This document shows positions 5,545 through 5,725 of a stretch of DNA of 5,725 nt, piece after piece. Each line of letters begins with the position of its first letter. Position 1 is the first letter of the stretch. The position numbers and the translations under genes were made by a program. Location: the NCBI GenBank assembly GCA_938018155.1, contig CALIIG010000286.1, positions 1-5,725 on the forward strand, in the 5' to 3' direction. Below the pieces are notes generated by a model that was not told the origin of the DNA, ran no database searches, and saw only the letters and a list, made by a program, of their open reading frames with translations. Source of the DNA: an uncultured Prevotella sp. (GTDB taxonomy: Bacteria; Bacteroidota; Bacteroidia; Bacteroidales; Bacteroidaceae).

Positions 5545-5725
5545 ATGAGAAAGATTACCTATATTTCCACACTACTAGCTACCCTCATGGCATTACAGGC
5601 ACAGTCTGGCGATGCCGCAAGTATCAACTGTACGGCTTTGGAAAAAGGGCTTTGCTGCCCGGCTGATGCCGTGAAGTTTCCTTCCAAGCGTCCGAAAGAG
5701 GCCGACCGTCTTTTCCATTCAGAAG
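5545..5725 (+). CDS. exported protein, 3'-truncated; possibly a GH125 exo-alpha-mannosidase
   Basis: Only the first 60 codons are in the window and the frame runs off the right edge. The N-terminus is a clear Sec signal peptide: MRKITYISTLLATLMALQAQ, with a basic start, a hydrophobic core and a likely cleavage near residues 18-21. There is no lipobox cysteine at that point, so a periplasmic or secreted soluble protein is more likely than a lipoprotein. The mature part begins with a short Cys-containing stretch (three Cys), then KFPSKRPKEADRLFHSE. That resembles the 'SKRP...R.F.S.AV' entry of GH125 (metal-independent exo-alpha-1,6-mannosidases, COG3538) of Bacteroidetes, which often carry signal peptides. 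The catalytic region would lie outside the window, so this assignment is tentative. The preceding AT-rich bases 5501-5544 suit a start region. It is separated from the sugar genes by 347 bases and has about 55% GC, unlike the left part of the window, so it probably belongs to a different transcription unit. Confidence 0.7.
   Translation, partial: MRKITYISTLLATLMALQAQSGDAASINCTALEKGLCCPADAVKFPSKRPKEADRLFHSE

Noticed and set aside
1..5725. CRISPR arrays, tRNA or rRNA genes, insertion sequences, toxin-antitoxin pairs
   Set aside because: No regularly spaced repeats, transposase or integrase motifs, terminal inverted repeats or tRNA-like folds were seen by eye on either strand.

Overview
The window is a piece of a bacterial nucleotide-sugar (surface glycan) locus. 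It most likely comes from the Bacteroidales, and Prevotella or a relative fits best. This is judged from the long form of RmlB, the FdtA-GNAT-FdtB arrangement, the lack of clear Shine-Dalgarno sites before most starts, and the overall protein style. It is inference from family resemblance; no database search was run.

Layout, all genes on the + strand: (1) the 3' part of rmlB/rfbB, dTDP-glucose 4,6-dehydratase, cut off by the left edge; (2) a small protein of about 110 aa resembling a free-standing sigma-70 region 4 helix-turn-helix, whose start overlaps the end of rmlB; (3) purT, formate-dependent GAR transformylase, complete; (4) an FdtA/QdtA-type sugar 3,4-ketoisomerase (cupin); (5) a FemAB/GNAT-fold acyltransferase; (6) an FdtB-type PLP aminotransferase of the DegT/DnrJ/EryC1 family with an unusual internal insertion; (7) 347 bp without a convincing gene; (8) the first 60 codons of an exported protein that may be a GH125 alpha-mannosidase, cut off by the right edge.

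Together RmlB, the ketoisomerase, the aminotransferase and the acyltransferase make a coherent path: dTDP-glucose to dTDP-4-keto-6-deoxyglucose, to the 3-keto isomer, to dTDP-3-amino-3,6-dideoxyhexose (Fuc3N or Qui3N type), to an N-acylated sugar (probably Fuc3NAc or Qui3NAc) for a surface polysaccharide, LPS or glycoprotein. The N-acylation step appears to be done by a GNAT/FemAB-fold protein rather than the left-handed beta-helix FdtC/QdtC enzymes of the characterised pathways. No glycosyltransferase, flippase or polymerase is visible.

The most notable points are the acyltransferase substitution, an AT-rich insertion of about 22-25 codons in the aminotransferase, the small HTH protein and purT sitting inside the sugar locus, and a rise in GC from the end of the aminotransferase gene rightward that may mark the edge of a transferred cassette. 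I did not find a wholly new system. Most of the window is a recognisable sugar pathway with some unusual parts.
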